Made by a program: the position numbers and the translations under genes. The notes beneath the pieces are model-generated. The model was not told the origin of the DNA and searched no databases. It saw only the letters and a list, made by a program, of their open reading frames with translations. DNA of 61,978 nucleotides from an uncultured Halomicronema sp. (GTDB taxonomy: Bacteria > Cyanobacteriota > Cyanobacteriia > Phormidesmidales > Phormidesmidaceae). Of the stretch, positions 17,202 through 24,603 are shown in pieces (positions within the stretch are counted from its first letter, which is position 1; every line of letters starts with the position of its first letter). Location: positions 1 through 61,978 of the forward strand of contig CALCCA010000087.1 in the NCBI GenBank assembly GCA_937899725.1, given 5' to 3'.

Positions 17202-17936
17202 ATGACCCACTGGGCCATTCTCTCCGGCATCAACGGTAATCTTTCTGCCTATGAAGCAGTGCTCGCTGACCTCAAGCGAGTCCGCTACCAGGTGGAAGCG
17301 CTGTATATTCTGGGCGATCTCGTCGGTCCCCATCCGCACTGTGAAACGTTGGTGCACCGGGTGCGCCAACCGCACCGGGGTGAGTTAGAACCCCAAGTTT
17401 GTTTGGGCTGGTGGGAGGAGCAGTGTTTTAACCTGCACGGCATGGGCAGTGACCCGGAGGCCACCGAGTTGTTGAAGCAGGCCGGCCCCGATGGCGTTGA
17501 GCAACTCTGGAAATCGGTGTCGCGACAGACGGTACAGTGGCTGAGGTCGCTGGACTTTGGCTTTTTTGAATTCGATTGTCTGCTGATTCACGGCAGTACG
17601 GTGGGGTGCCATGATGTGTTGACGCCGGAAACGCCACCCATGCAACTGCTGGATCGACTGCTGCGGGCAGACGCTAACACACTATTTTGTGGGCGATCGG
17701 GGTTAACGTTTCACTTGCAAATTCCGGCAGGGGCTGTGACCTCTACCGTGACGACGCTGGACGCCCCAGCACAGACCATGACGCAGACGGTGAGCGATCG
17801 CCAAATTGTCGGCGTTGGCAGTGTCGGCAAAGAACCAGGGAAAGCCACGTATACCCTGTACAGCCCTTATACCAATGCCGTCAGTTTCCGAACGGTACGC
17901 TACGGCAACCAGGGCAAGGGATTTGGGGCGATTTGA
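17202..17936 (+). CDS. Metallophosphoesterase-like pseudoenzyme
   Basis: A 244-residue paralogue of the preceding protein whose active site is largely lost. Motif I reads SGINGN in place of D-x-H-x-N, GDLVG remains, the GNHD position is GWWEEQ, HGST keeps its His, and GHTH has become GRSG. Five of the usual ligands are gone, so phosphoesterase activity is unlikely although the reading frame and fold-determining segments are intact, which argues for a retained non-catalytic role. Its last 220 bases are duplicated at 21547-21769. Same strand and order as the Zur-controlled genes upstream. Confidence 0.8.
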   Translation: MTHWAILSGINGNLSAYEAVLADLKRVRYQVEALYILGDLVGPHPHCETLVHRVRQPHRGELEPQVCLGWWEEQCFNLHGMGSDPEATELLKQAGPDGVEQLWKSVSRQTVQWLRSLDFGFFEFDCLLIHGSTVGCHDVLTPETPPMQLLDRLLRADANTLFCGRSGLTFHLQIPAGAVTSTVTTLDAPAQTMTQTVSDRQIVGVGSVGKEPGKATYTLYSPYTNAVSFRTVRYGNQGKGFGAI

Positions 17937-17971
17937 CGCCATTCGCGTCAATCAGGATTGGGGTAGGAACG

Positions 17972-18058
17972 ATGGCAACGGTTAACCAGCCCTTGGAAGA
18001 GTCAGCCCAGAAATTTGACGTGGTTATAAAGCGTTCTACCCCCGATTACGCATACTAG
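17972..18058 (+). CDS. Possible 28-residue peptide
   Basis: An ATG with AGGA five bases upstream opens a short frame beginning MATVNQPLEESAQKFDVV and ending PDYAY. No family is recognised. It lies just past the pseudoenzyme gene and runs up to the end of the ABC permease gene on the other strand. It may be a real small protein or an N-terminal remnant; evidence is limited to the start site. Confidence 0.25.
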   Translation: MATVNQPLEESAQKFDVVIKRSTPDYAY

Positions 18059-18067
18059 AGAGGGTAT

Positions 18068-18994
18068 TCAGAACTTTCTCTCTGGTGAATTGAGGCGCTG
18101 CATCACCAGGGTTTGATCGACTTCGTCAGCATCGGTCAAGTGCGATCGCTGGCGCTGGGTCCAAAGGTCAACCAATAACCCTTCCGATGGACTGAATAAG
18201 AAGGCTAAACAGAAAAAGCAGAAGGATACGAGGACAATTGAAGCTCCGGACGGCGCATCCAAGTAATAACTCAGGTACATCCCAACGATGCTAGACAGGG
18301 CTCCAATGATTGACCCTACCCACATTATTTGATGGAGCTCTTTAACCAGTAGGTAGGCGGTGGCGGCTGGGGCAACTAGCAATGCCACCACCAACAGTGC
18401 GCCCACCGTGGGTAAACAGACGACGATGGTGACAGTCATCGCCGTAATTAGTGAAGCGTTGTACCAATGCACCGGCATCCCGCTGGCTTGAGCCCCTTTC
18501 GGGTCAAAGGTGTAAAACAACAGCTCTTTGAAAAACAATCGCACCAAGATGATTCCGACCACGGTGACGGCTAAGCTCCACCACACCTCTGTCATGGTGA
18601 CTCCCAGAATGTTGCCGAACAGGATATGCACCAAGTCAATCCGATTGGCTCCGGGCAGGATACTGACTAACACGACGCCAATGGCCACAAATGAGGTCAA
18701 AATCAGGGCCATCGCGGCATCTGTTTTTACCCGCGATCGCGATTCAATCAAATACAACACCAGGGCACTAATTACGCCAGCCACTAAGGCCCCAATCGAG
18801 AGGGCAACGCCAACCACATAGGCGATCGGCAGGCCCGCCATCACCGAGTGAGAAATGGCATGGGCTAACATCCCCATCTGCTGCACAATCATGTAGCTGC
18901 CCACAATGGCACAGAGAATCCCCAGCAAAATACCCAGCATGAGGGCACGTTGCATAAACGACAATGACAATGGCTCAATAATCCAATCCAACAT
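18068..18994 (-). CDS. Metal ABC transporter permease (Mn/Zn type)
   Basis: A 308-residue ABC-3 family membrane permease with eight or nine helices. Family segments include GILCAIVGSYMIVQQMGMLAHAISHSVMAG, PKGAQASGM and PTVGALLVVALLVAPAATAYLL. It forms the channel of a TroCD/MntB/ZnuB-like importer for Zn or Mn. A charged cytosolic tail of about 35 residues follows the last helix. It is downstream of the ATPase gene with a 136-base gap. The binding protein is divergently encoded at 20357-21370. Confidence 0.92.
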   Translation of the reverse strand: MLDWIIEPLSLSFMQRALMLGILLGILCAIVGSYMIVQQMGMLAHAISHSVMAGLPIAYVVGVALSIGALVAGVISALVLYLIESRSRVKTDAAMALILTSFVAIGVVLVSILPGANRIDLVHILFGNILGVTMTEVWWSLAVTVVGIILVRLFFKELLFYTFDPKGAQASGMPVHWYNASLITAMTVTIVVCLPTVGALLVVALLVAPAATAYLLVKELHQIMWVGSIIGALSSIVGMYLSYYLDAPSGASIVLVSFCFFCLAFLFSPSEGLLVDLWTQRQRSHLTDADEVDQTLVMQRLNSPERKF

Positions 18995-19130
18995 AGAAGG
19001 GTTCCGTATCTTTTAAGGTTGATGGGTTGAAAGTGATGTGACGAGGCGATGCTCAAGGAATGCAACGGTGTCTGTTTAGAGATCTTGGTCATCCCTAGAG
19101 GCAGCAAAGCCCGGTCTATGGGGATTTCGC

Positions 19131-19856
19131 CTAAGCGAAAACTCGGGCGAGGCCTCGACCGTAGGCTCGTTCTAAATTATCGGAGGTCACAACTTCGCGA
19201 CGGTTGCCCTGGGCAATCAGGTGTTTATTGAGTAGCAGCAGCTGGTCATAAATCGCTAGCGAATCACCCAAATCGTGGTTAATGACGAGCAAGGTTTTAC
19301 CCTCTGCCCGCAGCTCCTGAAAAATATCAAAGATGATGTCTTCGGTTTTGCGATCAACCGCTGTAAAGGGCTCATCAAAAATTAACAGCTCCGCTTCTTT
19401 GGCCAAGGCGCGGGCCAGAAACACTCGCTGCTGCTGCCCTCCCGATAACTCGCCAATGGGGCGATCGCGCAAATCATACATATCTACCCGTTCGAGAGCA
19501 GTGCGGGTCTGCTGTCGTGCCCACTGGCTAAATCCCTTAAAGAGACCAGTCTGCACGGTCTGAGCCATCATTACCACATTCCAAACGGTGACGGGGTAAT
19601 CCCAATCAACGCGAGAGCGCTGGGGGACGTAGGCGGTTTGCAGGAGCTGACGCTTGAGGGGCATGCCTTTAAACCGAACCACTCCCTGAGTCACGGGCAC
19701 CAGGTTCAAAATGGCTTCAACTAGGGTACTTTTGCCCGCACCATTGGGGCCAATAATGCCGACTAGCTGACCCATAGGGACTAAAAAGCTGACATTGCTA
19801 AGTACGCAGTTACCTTTATAGTCAACCGACAAGTTCTGAATTTCTAGCATCGGCAT
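19131..19856 (-). CDS. Metal ABC transporter ATPase (Mn/Zn type)
   Basis: A 241-residue ABC ATPase energising Zn or Mn uptake. Walker A GPNGAGKST (about 36-44), Q-loop VPQRSRVDWDYP, signature LSGGQQQRV, Walker B LLIFDEPFTAVD and the switch His in INHDLGD are all intact. The VDWDYPVT segment is characteristic of the Mnt/Sit/Tro branch. Start is ATG 19856; a second ATG at 19850 is possible. The promoter is shared divergently with the binding-protein gene and contains a Zur-like sequence. Confidence 0.92.
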   Translation of the reverse strand: MPMLEIQNLSVDYKGNCVLSNVSFLVPMGQLVGIIGPNGAGKSTLVEAILNLVPVTQGVVRFKGMPLKRQLLQTAYVPQRSRVDWDYPVTVWNVVMMAQTVQTGLFKGFSQWARQQTRTALERVDMYDLRDRPIGELSGGQQQRVFLARALAKEAELLIFDEPFTAVDRKTEDIIFDIFQELRAEGKTLLVINHDLGDSLAIYDQLLLLNKHLIAQGNRREVVTSDNLERAYGRGLARVFA

Positions 19857-20053
19857 CAACCTGTGACAAAAGAATAATACACTCCCTCAACTATCTTCAT
19901 TGAGGCAGCCAACTCGGTAGAGACGGCACCAATCGCAAGAGCCAGCTAGTGAGCAGCTACAGACACATAACAGTTAACTGCCTGAGCCAAGATTGGGCTG
20001 ATGTACTGAAGCAGCTTAGCTTAATGACAGTATCTATTGATAATCAATCAAGA

Positions 20054-20068
20054 TGATAATGCCTATTA
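20054..20068. promoter_or_regulatory. Weak Zur-like site between divergent metal ABC genes
   Basis: TGATAATGCCTATTA keeps the left half of the Zur consensus and a partial right half. The neighbouring bases ATTGATAATCAATCA (20036-20050) form a second AT-rich dyad. The 497-base region 19860-20356 holds no gene and should contain promoters for both transcription units. Confidence 0.4.
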
Positions 20069-20356
20069 ATAGGCTAATCAAAAGGTTGACACAACTGTAT
20101 AGGTTAGTAGTATTAATATCTAAGCTTGATAGCGTGTTGCTCGTTTCTGCCCTAATGCAGGCTGAACATAGAGCAATGCCAACAGTTTCAACGTATATAA
20201 GCGCACAGAAAAGGATGGTCGAGACCAAAGTTCACCAAACTTTTCTGGGTGTAACCATCGTTGAACTAACCCGTGCGGTCGTGAGCAATCGGTGGCTATT
20301 TAGGCTCCATTGTTGACGACAGTTCTTTATAAATACGAGGCATAGAGGAACCGTCA

Positions 20357-21370
20357 ATGCAACGATTTTTTGCCCCCCATCAAGGGACGTTAGGAGTTGC
20401 GATCGCACTCCTGGTCGGTCTTGCCGGTTGTACCGGCTCAACCCCTAGCGATGCAGACAGCGCAGCCGAATCTGACCCAGCCGCTGAATCTGACCCAGTT
20501 GTTAGTGATGCCACAGACGAGTCCCTGATCGATGTCGTCGCATCCTACAGTGTTATTTGCGATTTAACCGCTCAAATTGCGGTGGATGCAGTGCAACTGA
20601 CCTGTTTAATCCCCCCCGATCAAGACCCTCATACCTATGAGGCCACCCCCTCCGATCGCGAGGCAGTCGATACGGCTGACTTGGTCTTTTATGCGGGGCT
20701 CAACTTTGAACCTGCGATTATTGATATGGCCACCGCCTCTGACTCTGAGGCGCCGAAAATCGCCTTGCATGAGGAATCGGTGCAGGAATTGATTGAAGTG
20801 GAAGAAGAGGGTGGATTAGAGCCCGATCCTCACGTCTGGCATGACGTTGAGAATGGCCTGGAAATGGTCGCCTTAATTCGGGATAACCTCATCGCCGTTG
20901 ATCCAGACAATGCCGATATGTATACCGAAAATGCTGAACAACTGACGGCTGAGTTGGAAGTTCTCGATACCTGGATTCCCGAGCAAATTGCCACCATTCC
21001 GGAAGCGCAGCGCCGCTTGATTACGACCCATGATGCGATGTCGTATTACTCCCAAGCCTATGGGTTAACGGTCGAGGGCACATTGCTGGGTGTTTCAACT
21101 GAGGAGGAACCCACTGCCGCCAAGATTAATGAGTTAGCCACATCAATTCGTGACAAAGACCTGCCGATCATTTTTGCTGAACTCACGGCTGACGATCGCG
21201 TCCTCAAAACGGTGGCGGACGAAGCTGGGGTCTCCATTTCTGAGAACGTCTTGCTGGCAGACGGTTTAGGGGCAGAAGGTACGCCTGGGGAGAGCTACAC
21301 CGGCATGTTAATTTACAACACTTGCGCCATTGTGGATGGTCTGGGCGGGGAATGTGCTCCGGCACCGTAG
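20357..21370 (+). CDS. Metal-binding ABC lipoprotein (TroA/ZnuA-like)
   Basis: A 337-residue cluster A-I binding protein. The signal ends in the lipobox LAGC (Cys25), followed by an acidic Ser/Asp/Glu-rich linker to about residue 55. The metal ligands can be read as H92 (DPHTYE), H159 (DPHVWHD), H225 (TTHDAMSYY) and D302 (LLADGLG), the 3-His-1-Asp set of TroA-like proteins that bind Zn or Mn. The His-rich loop of many ZnuA proteins is absent. ATPase and permease are divergent on the other strand. Zinc is favoured by the genomic neighbourhood, manganese by the ATPase subtype. Confidence 0.9.
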   Translation: MQRFFAPHQGTLGVAIALLVGLAGCTGSTPSDADSAAESDPAAESDPVVSDATDESLIDVVASYSVICDLTAQIAVDAVQLTCLIPPDQDPHTYEATPSDREAVDTADLVFYAGLNFEPAIIDMATASDSEAPKIALHEESVQELIEVEEEGGLEPDPHVWHDVENGLEMVALIRDNLIAVDPDNADMYTENAEQLTAELEVLDTWIPEQIATIPEAQRRLITTHDAMSYYSQAYGLTVEGTLLGVSTEEEPTAAKINELATSIRDKDLPIIFAELTADDRVLKTVADEAGVSISENVLLADGLGAEGTPGESYTGMLIYNTCAIVDGLGGECAPAP

Positions 21371-21546
21371 GACGTGCAAACCCTAAGCTCTATAAGGTTT
21401 CTGCAATTAGAGGGATGATGCCCTCGAGTTCTTAAAAGTGCTAGCGTCAACCTTGATATTCACAAGAATGTCAAGGCTGACGCACATAGCTCCAGCTAAG
21501 CTGCAGTTAACTGACTGAAGTCATTGGTGGTTAGGTAAACCTTCCA

Positions 21547-21769
21547 ACTGCAAATTCCGGCAGGGGCGGTGGCCTCCACCGTGATGATTTTGGATACCCC
21601 AGCGCAGACAACGAGCCAAACTGTGAGCGATCGCCAAATTATCGGCGTTGGTAATGTTGGCAAAGACGCAGGGAAAGCCACTTACACGCTATACAGCCCC
21701 TACACCAACGCGGTGAGTTTTCGAATGGTACGCTACGGTAGCCAGGGCAAGGGATTTGGGGCGATGTGA
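21547..21769 (+). pseudogene. Duplicated 3' end of the phosphoesterase-like pseudoenzyme gene
   Basis: This segment matches 17711-17936 almost base for base (for example GCAAATTCCGGCAGGGGC and CAGGGCAAGGGATTTGGGGC) and keeps an open frame to a TGA at 21767-21769. No start or N-terminal part is present. The duplication brackets the metal ABC transporter genes. Bases 21371-21546 and 21770-21877 show no gene. Confidence 0.85.
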
Positions 21770-21877
21770 GTGTGTCGGTGATAAGCAGGAACAGCTCCCT
21801 TTTGAGCTGATATGACAGCATAATGGTGTGAGTGAATTTCATTAGCCTGTGTCACTGGTCACTTTTTCTAAATTCAG

Positions 21878-22123
21878 ATGCAAGCCCAAGAACTTTTCCT
21901 ACAAGTGCAAAAGCTGCCACTGTCTGAGCAAATGGCACTGCTGAGTTATTTGGTGCAGCTCATTCAGCGAGAAGTAGACAATACAGAAACTCCGCAGACT
22001 GTTTTAGAACGCATGGGAGGAATGCCTCAGCATTTACTTTCGGAGGGTGGGCGATCTGACAGAGACACTCGTCGGCAGATTATTGATGAACGGATTCGTG
22101 CTCGGCACCGGGTTGAATCGTGA
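21878..22123 (+). CDS. Probable antitoxin of a PIN-domain module
   Basis: An 81-residue acidic/basic helical protein (MQAQELFLQVQKLPLSEQ..) of the small antitoxin type found before PIN toxins in cyanobacteria. The C-terminal half (GGRSDRDTRRQIIDERI) looks disordered and is the likely toxin-binding part. Its stop overlaps the GTG start of the PIN gene. No DNA-binding motif can be assigned with certainty. Confidence 0.75.
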   Translation: MQAQELFLQVQKLPLSEQMALLSYLVQLIQREVDNTETPQTVLERMGGMPQHLLSEGGRSDRDTRRQIIDERIRARHRVES

Positions 22124-22542
22124 CGTTACCGCCTGACGTTTTGGTGGATACTGGATTGCTCGTAGCGTTTTACGATGCCGCTGATCGACACCATGACGCG
22201 GTGGTGGATTTTTTCACTAGCTGTACCGCTCGCCTGATTACGACATTGGGCTGTGTTACAGAAGTGATGTGGCTACTTTCGTCGAGCTGGCGGGTGCAGA
22301 ATGAATTTCTGAACCATCTGGTACAGGGTATTTACGTCTGCGAACCTTTACTAGCAAAAGACTTTGGTCGGATAGCAGAACTCAATAAGCAGTATGCAGA
22401 TCTGCCGGGCGACTTTCCGGATTTGGCGCTGATAGCGATCTCTGAGCGTTTGAACATTGCCGCGATCGCGACCCTGGATAAAGACTTCGATATCTACCGT
22501 CGCTACCGCAAAGAATTTTTCAATCGGGTATTTCGTCCTTAG
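22120..22542 (+). CDS. PIN-domain ribonuclease toxin (VapC-like)
   Basis: A 140-residue PIN domain. Conserved acidic residues are visible as D10 in LVDTGLLVAFYD, E48 in CVTEVMWLL, D97/D100 in GDFPDLALIAIS and D119/D121 in LDKDFDIYR, the set that binds Mg2+ for RNA cleavage. The start is GTG at 22120 overlapping the antitoxin stop (GTGA). It forms a VapBC-type toxin-antitoxin pair with the gene before it and lies next to the duplicated phosphoesterase-like gene end. Confidence 0.85.
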   Translation: MTLPPDVLVDTGLLVAFYDAADRHHDAVVDFFTSCTARLITTLGCVTEVMWLLSSSWRVQNEFLNHLVQGIYVCEPLLAKDFGRIAELNKQYADLPGDFPDLALIAISERLNIAAIATLDKDFDIYRRYRKEFFNRVFRP

Positions 22543-22695
22543 CGAGCAACCCGTTTCCCGTTGACTGCTTCAAGTATTTTTACCAATGAGTCACGCGGAA
22601 GCCTTATAAAGCCAGAGTCTCAAGTCTCTGAGTGGCGTTTCAATCGGCTCAAAACGACATCGCTGCAGCAATGCTGCCGTCAGATTCAACCTAAA

Positions 22696-23049
22696 TCAAT
22701 CGTCAGGTTCATCCAGGTGCTCTGAGGCTTCCTGATAGAGATTAAAGATGTGGTCATCTTTGAGGCAGTAGTAAACGCTACGGCCCTGTTTGCGGTAGCT
22801 CACCAAGCGCATCGTCCGTAACACCCGCAATTGATGAGAAACGGCAGATTCACTCATGTCAACCGCCTCAGCCAATTCTCCCACGCGCAATTCTTTCAAA
22901 GCCAGGGCAGACAAAATGCGCCAGCGATTCGGGTCTCCCAGCACCCCAAAAAACTCAGCCATCCGCTGCGCCTTTTCCACACTGAGAATCTGACTGACCG
23001 GCACATCTACCCCGATCGCCTGCACTGTCTTGTCTTCAGAGTTCGACAT
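22696..23049 (-). CDS. smtB: SmtB-type zinc-responsive repressor
   Basis: A 117-residue ArsR-family repressor that releases its operator on binding zinc. The DNA-reading helix [13 protein letters not shown] and the wing [10 protein letters not shown] match SmtB closely. The alpha5 zinc site is complete: D99, H101, H112 and E115 (numbered from a TTG one codon upstream) correspond to SmtB D104, H106, H117 and E120. The alpha3 Cys of SmtB is Arg here (ELRVGEL), so only the functional alpha5 site remains. The gene is divergent from the smtA metallothionein, with two TGAA-TTCA dyads between them, exactly the smt arrangement. Confidence 0.92.
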   Translation of the reverse strand: MSNSEDKTVQAIGVDVPVSQILSVEKAQRMAEFFGVLGDPNRWRILSALALKELRVGELAEAVDMSESAVSHQLRVLRTMRLVSYRKQGRSVYYCLKDDHIFNLYQEASEHLDEPDD

Positions 23050-23138
23050 CAATCAGCCGATCGCCACCAGCAACATCACCGCTTTCCACTTCAGCTCAAT
23101 CATTTTAGTCAGAACTCAAGAATGTGTACCTAGATACC

Positions 23139-23182
23139 TGAACAAGCATTCAAGTGTTATATTATCCATGAATAACTGTTCA
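23139..23182. promoter_or_regulatory. SmtB operator dyads in the smtA-smtB promoter
   Basis: Two imperfect inverted repeats, TGAACAAGCATTCA (23139-23152) and TGAATAACTGTTCA (23169-23182), resemble the 12-2-12 sites bound by SmtB. They lie between the divergent starts at 23049 and 23217, with the second 34 bases before the smtA start codon, so SmtB binding would block smtA transcription until zinc rises. Confidence 0.75.
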
Positions 23183-23216
23183 AGTATCTGCCATTCTATC
23201 GGCTGAGGAGACTACC

Positions 23217-23384
23217 ATGACGACTGTTACCCAAATGAAATGTGCCTGCGATTCTTGTCTGTGCATTGTGGATACCAGCAAAGCTCTGGAAAAGGCGGGG
23301 CACTACTATTGCAGCGATGCCTGTGCGAACGGCCATACTGAAGGTTCTGGCTGTGGGCATACCGGCTGTACCTGTCATAGCTGA
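23217..23384 (+). CDS. smtA: Cyanobacterial metallothionein SmtA
   Basis: A 55-residue cysteine- and histidine-rich protein that sequesters excess zinc in a four-metal cluster. It begins MTTVTQMKCACDSCLC and ends HTGCTCHS. Cysteines are at 9, 11, 14, 16, 32, 36, 46, 51 and 53, with His 40, 48 and 54, matching the SmtA pattern of Synechococcus including the YYCSDACANGH centre. A GAGGAG ribosome site sits seven bases before the ATG. It is divergent from the SmtB repressor and preceded by two SmtB-type dyads. Bases 23385-23614 downstream show no gene. Confidence 0.95.
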   Translation: MTTVTQMKCACDSCLCIVDTSKALEKAGHYYCSDACANGHTEGSGCGHTGCTCHS

Positions 23385-23614
23385 AGCCCTATAGACAGCA
23401 GTCACGAGGCCTTCCTCAGCGGGTTCAACTGCTGGCAAAGGGAGGCAGGTGATCGGCTGCTGTCTGTATGTGCCCGTCTGCCATTCCTTTGTTCAGCAGG
23501 TGTAACCATTCATTATCACGAGTCATCGTTTCCACTAGGCTGCACATCAATTGAGTTTTGAAAGCTGGGACATCGTCATCTACGCCCAGTCTTTTCGGCA
23601 GTTTCTAGCCCCAT

Positions 23615-24478
23615 TTATGTGAGCCAACGCCGCCGCCAGGCTCCAGTCGATTGCAAGGCTGAGGTCGCCTGTTCTTGAGTGCGTCGTTGTTGAATAGTTT
23701 CCGCATCATCCCGCAGCGAGGGATCGCGATAGGGCACGGCAGCGCGGGTTTGCAGGTGTTCTTGCTCTTGCTGAGATAACGGTTGCAGATCGGTATCGTT
23801 GTAGCTGGCGAGGGTGCTGGGCCATTGGCGATCGCGTACGGCCAGCGAACCGATTTGTAATCCCGCCAGCTGTAGCGCCGTGCGCACCGCCGCCGCGCAA
23901 GAGTAGGTCACCAGCACCCCCTGCGGCTGCAGACATTTTGCCATCAACGCGAGAAACTCGACCGTCCACAGTTGCGGACAGCGCGGTGGGGAAAATGGAT
24001 CGAGAAAGATGACGTCGGCCTGCAGCCCGCTTTTGACCAGCGTTTGCAGGTGCTGTCGAGCATCGCCGATCAGCAGGTCTGCGTGGAGATGGGTGCGAAT
24101 CTGTTGCATCTTGGCGAGATCAGCGAGGGCGGCTTGTACCGGTGGTGGCCAGTCCTTGAGAAGCCCTTGCGCGATCGCGGCGCGGGGCACAGTTTCATCC
24201 AGTTCCAGCCCCACCAGCTGAATTTGCGCCTGGGGCTTGACCGCCCAAATGCCTTCCAAAGCCGCAGCAGTGTTGTAGCCTAGGCCGTAACAGACATCCA
24301 CAATCGTCATGCGATCTTGCTTTAGGGCACGGGGCACCAGATTGGTCGCCTGCACGTAGATGCTGCGGGCTTCGGCATAGGCCCCCGCGCGGCTGTGAAA
24401 CCATTCGCCAAAGACTTCGGAAAAGAAGGTGGCGCTGCCGTCGGCGGTGGGGATCAGGGGAAAATGCGGCGTTTCCAT
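23615..24478 (-). CDS. MnmD-like SAM-dependent methyltransferase (DUF752)
   Basis: A 287-residue protein of the MnmC N-terminal family (MnmD), which methylates the aminomethyl group of the modified wobble uridine 34 in some tRNAs. The SAM-binding motif is VDVCYGLGYN (about 61-70). Further hallmarks are the acidic strand end LVGLELDE, LLIGDARQ and the family motif FLDPFSPPRCPQLWT (about 157-171). The FAD oxidase half of bifunctional MnmC is absent, as usual in cyanobacteria. The gene stands alone, divergent from flv3. Confidence 0.88.
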   Translation of the reverse strand: METPHFPLIPTADGSATFFSEVFGEWFHSRAGAYAEARSIYVQATNLVPRALKQDRMTIVDVCYGLGYNTAAALEGIWAVKPQAQIQLVGLELDETVPRAAIAQGLLKDWPPPVQAALADLAKMQQIRTHLHADLLIGDARQHLQTLVKSGLQADVIFLDPFSPPRCPQLWTVEFLALMAKCLQPQGVLVTYSCAAAVRTALQLAGLQIGSLAVRDRQWPSTLASYNDTDLQPLSQQEQEHLQTRAAVPYRDPSLRDDAETIQQRRTQEQATSALQSTGAWRRRWLT

Positions 24479-24603
24479 CGGGATCTTTAGCGAAACTGGC
24501 AGGATTGATAAAAGATCCTAACGGCTCAATCTTTCTAGATGCGGCACAATAAAGGAAGTTAAGAAACTTTACCGTTGTTAAAGTATCCCGCCAGGAGGGC
24601 TCG

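Noticed and set aside
18068-21370. Assignment of the metal ABC transporter firmly to zinc (znuABC) or manganese (mntABC)
   Set aside because: Binding-protein ligands and Zur-like site favour zinc, but the ATPase and permease resemble the Mnt/Sit/Tro branch, so no gene symbols are given.
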